DNA of 5,190 nucleotides, from the NCBI GenBank assembly GCA_023248505.1, contig JAHFEM010000193.1:1-5190 (forward strand), read 5' to 3'. The translations under genes were made by a program, and so were the position numbers. Under the pieces are notes generated by a model, which worked only from the letters and a program-made list of their open reading frames with translations, had not been told where the DNA came from and searched no databases. Below are positions 5,179 to 5,190 of the stretch, one piece after another (positions within the stretch are counted from its first letter, which is position 1; every line of letters starts with the position of its first letter). The stretch comes from Nitrospirota bacterium. Its GTDB lineage: Bacteria; Nitrospirota; Nitrospiria; SBBL01; Manganitrophaceae.

Positions 5179-5190
5179 TGCAAAAACATT

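Overview
The window is bacterial and GC-rich, with two different halves. Positions 1-4253 form a dense run of plus-strand genes. Positions 4254-5190 carry no convincing gene and are packed with GC-rich palindromic repeats. The RNase P RNA is of the ancestral class A type. Together with the zinc-ribbon coiled-coil gene, a compact RNase HI and base composition, this suggests a Gram-negative lineage such as Nitrospirota or a former deltaproteobacterial group. That placement is an impression and was not tested by phylogeny.

Region 1 (1-1545) is a nucleic-acid-processing block. It holds the 3' part of a C4 zinc-ribbon/coiled-coil protein gene (COG1579 type, start outside the window), then after 4 nt a complete RNase HI gene, then rnpB. 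A sigma70-like promoter (TCGACA, 17 nt, TAAGAT) overlaps the end of the RNase HI gene. It predicts a transcript start at the first base of the rnpB P1 helix. The rnpB gene ends in a strong rho-independent terminator.

Region 2 (1562-4253) is a tight three-gene cluster: a CxxCxxCC cysteine-cluster protein (YkgJ/UPF0153 family), a DUF2156 (MprF C-terminal-like, GNAT-fold) protein joined to it by an ATGA overlap, and a 12-helix MFS transporter 14 nt further on. The first gene starts with GTG only 16 nt after the rnpB terminator T-tract, so its transcription probably depends on read-through or on a promoter inside rnpB. A shared role in lipid or cell-envelope chemistry is possible, but the sequence does not show it.

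Region 3 (4254-5190) holds a dispersed-repeat family made of two modules. Module 1 occurs three times (4259-4304 and 4344-4392 on plus, 4943-4991 on minus). Module 2 occurs twice (4401-4443 on plus, 4815-4858 on minus). In the plus composite the modules are 8 nt apart; in the minus composite they are 84 nt apart, and that interval contains its own inverted-repeat element. Paired stem positions change together between copies. There is also a 103-bp element bounded by perfect 10-bp inverted repeats (4626-4728), a cluster of triloop hairpins (5013-5083), and at the right edge minus-strand hairpins resembling the right end of an IS200/IS605 (tnpB-type) element. No complete defence, CRISPR or other clearly new protein system is present. 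The most unusual material is the structured repeat island.
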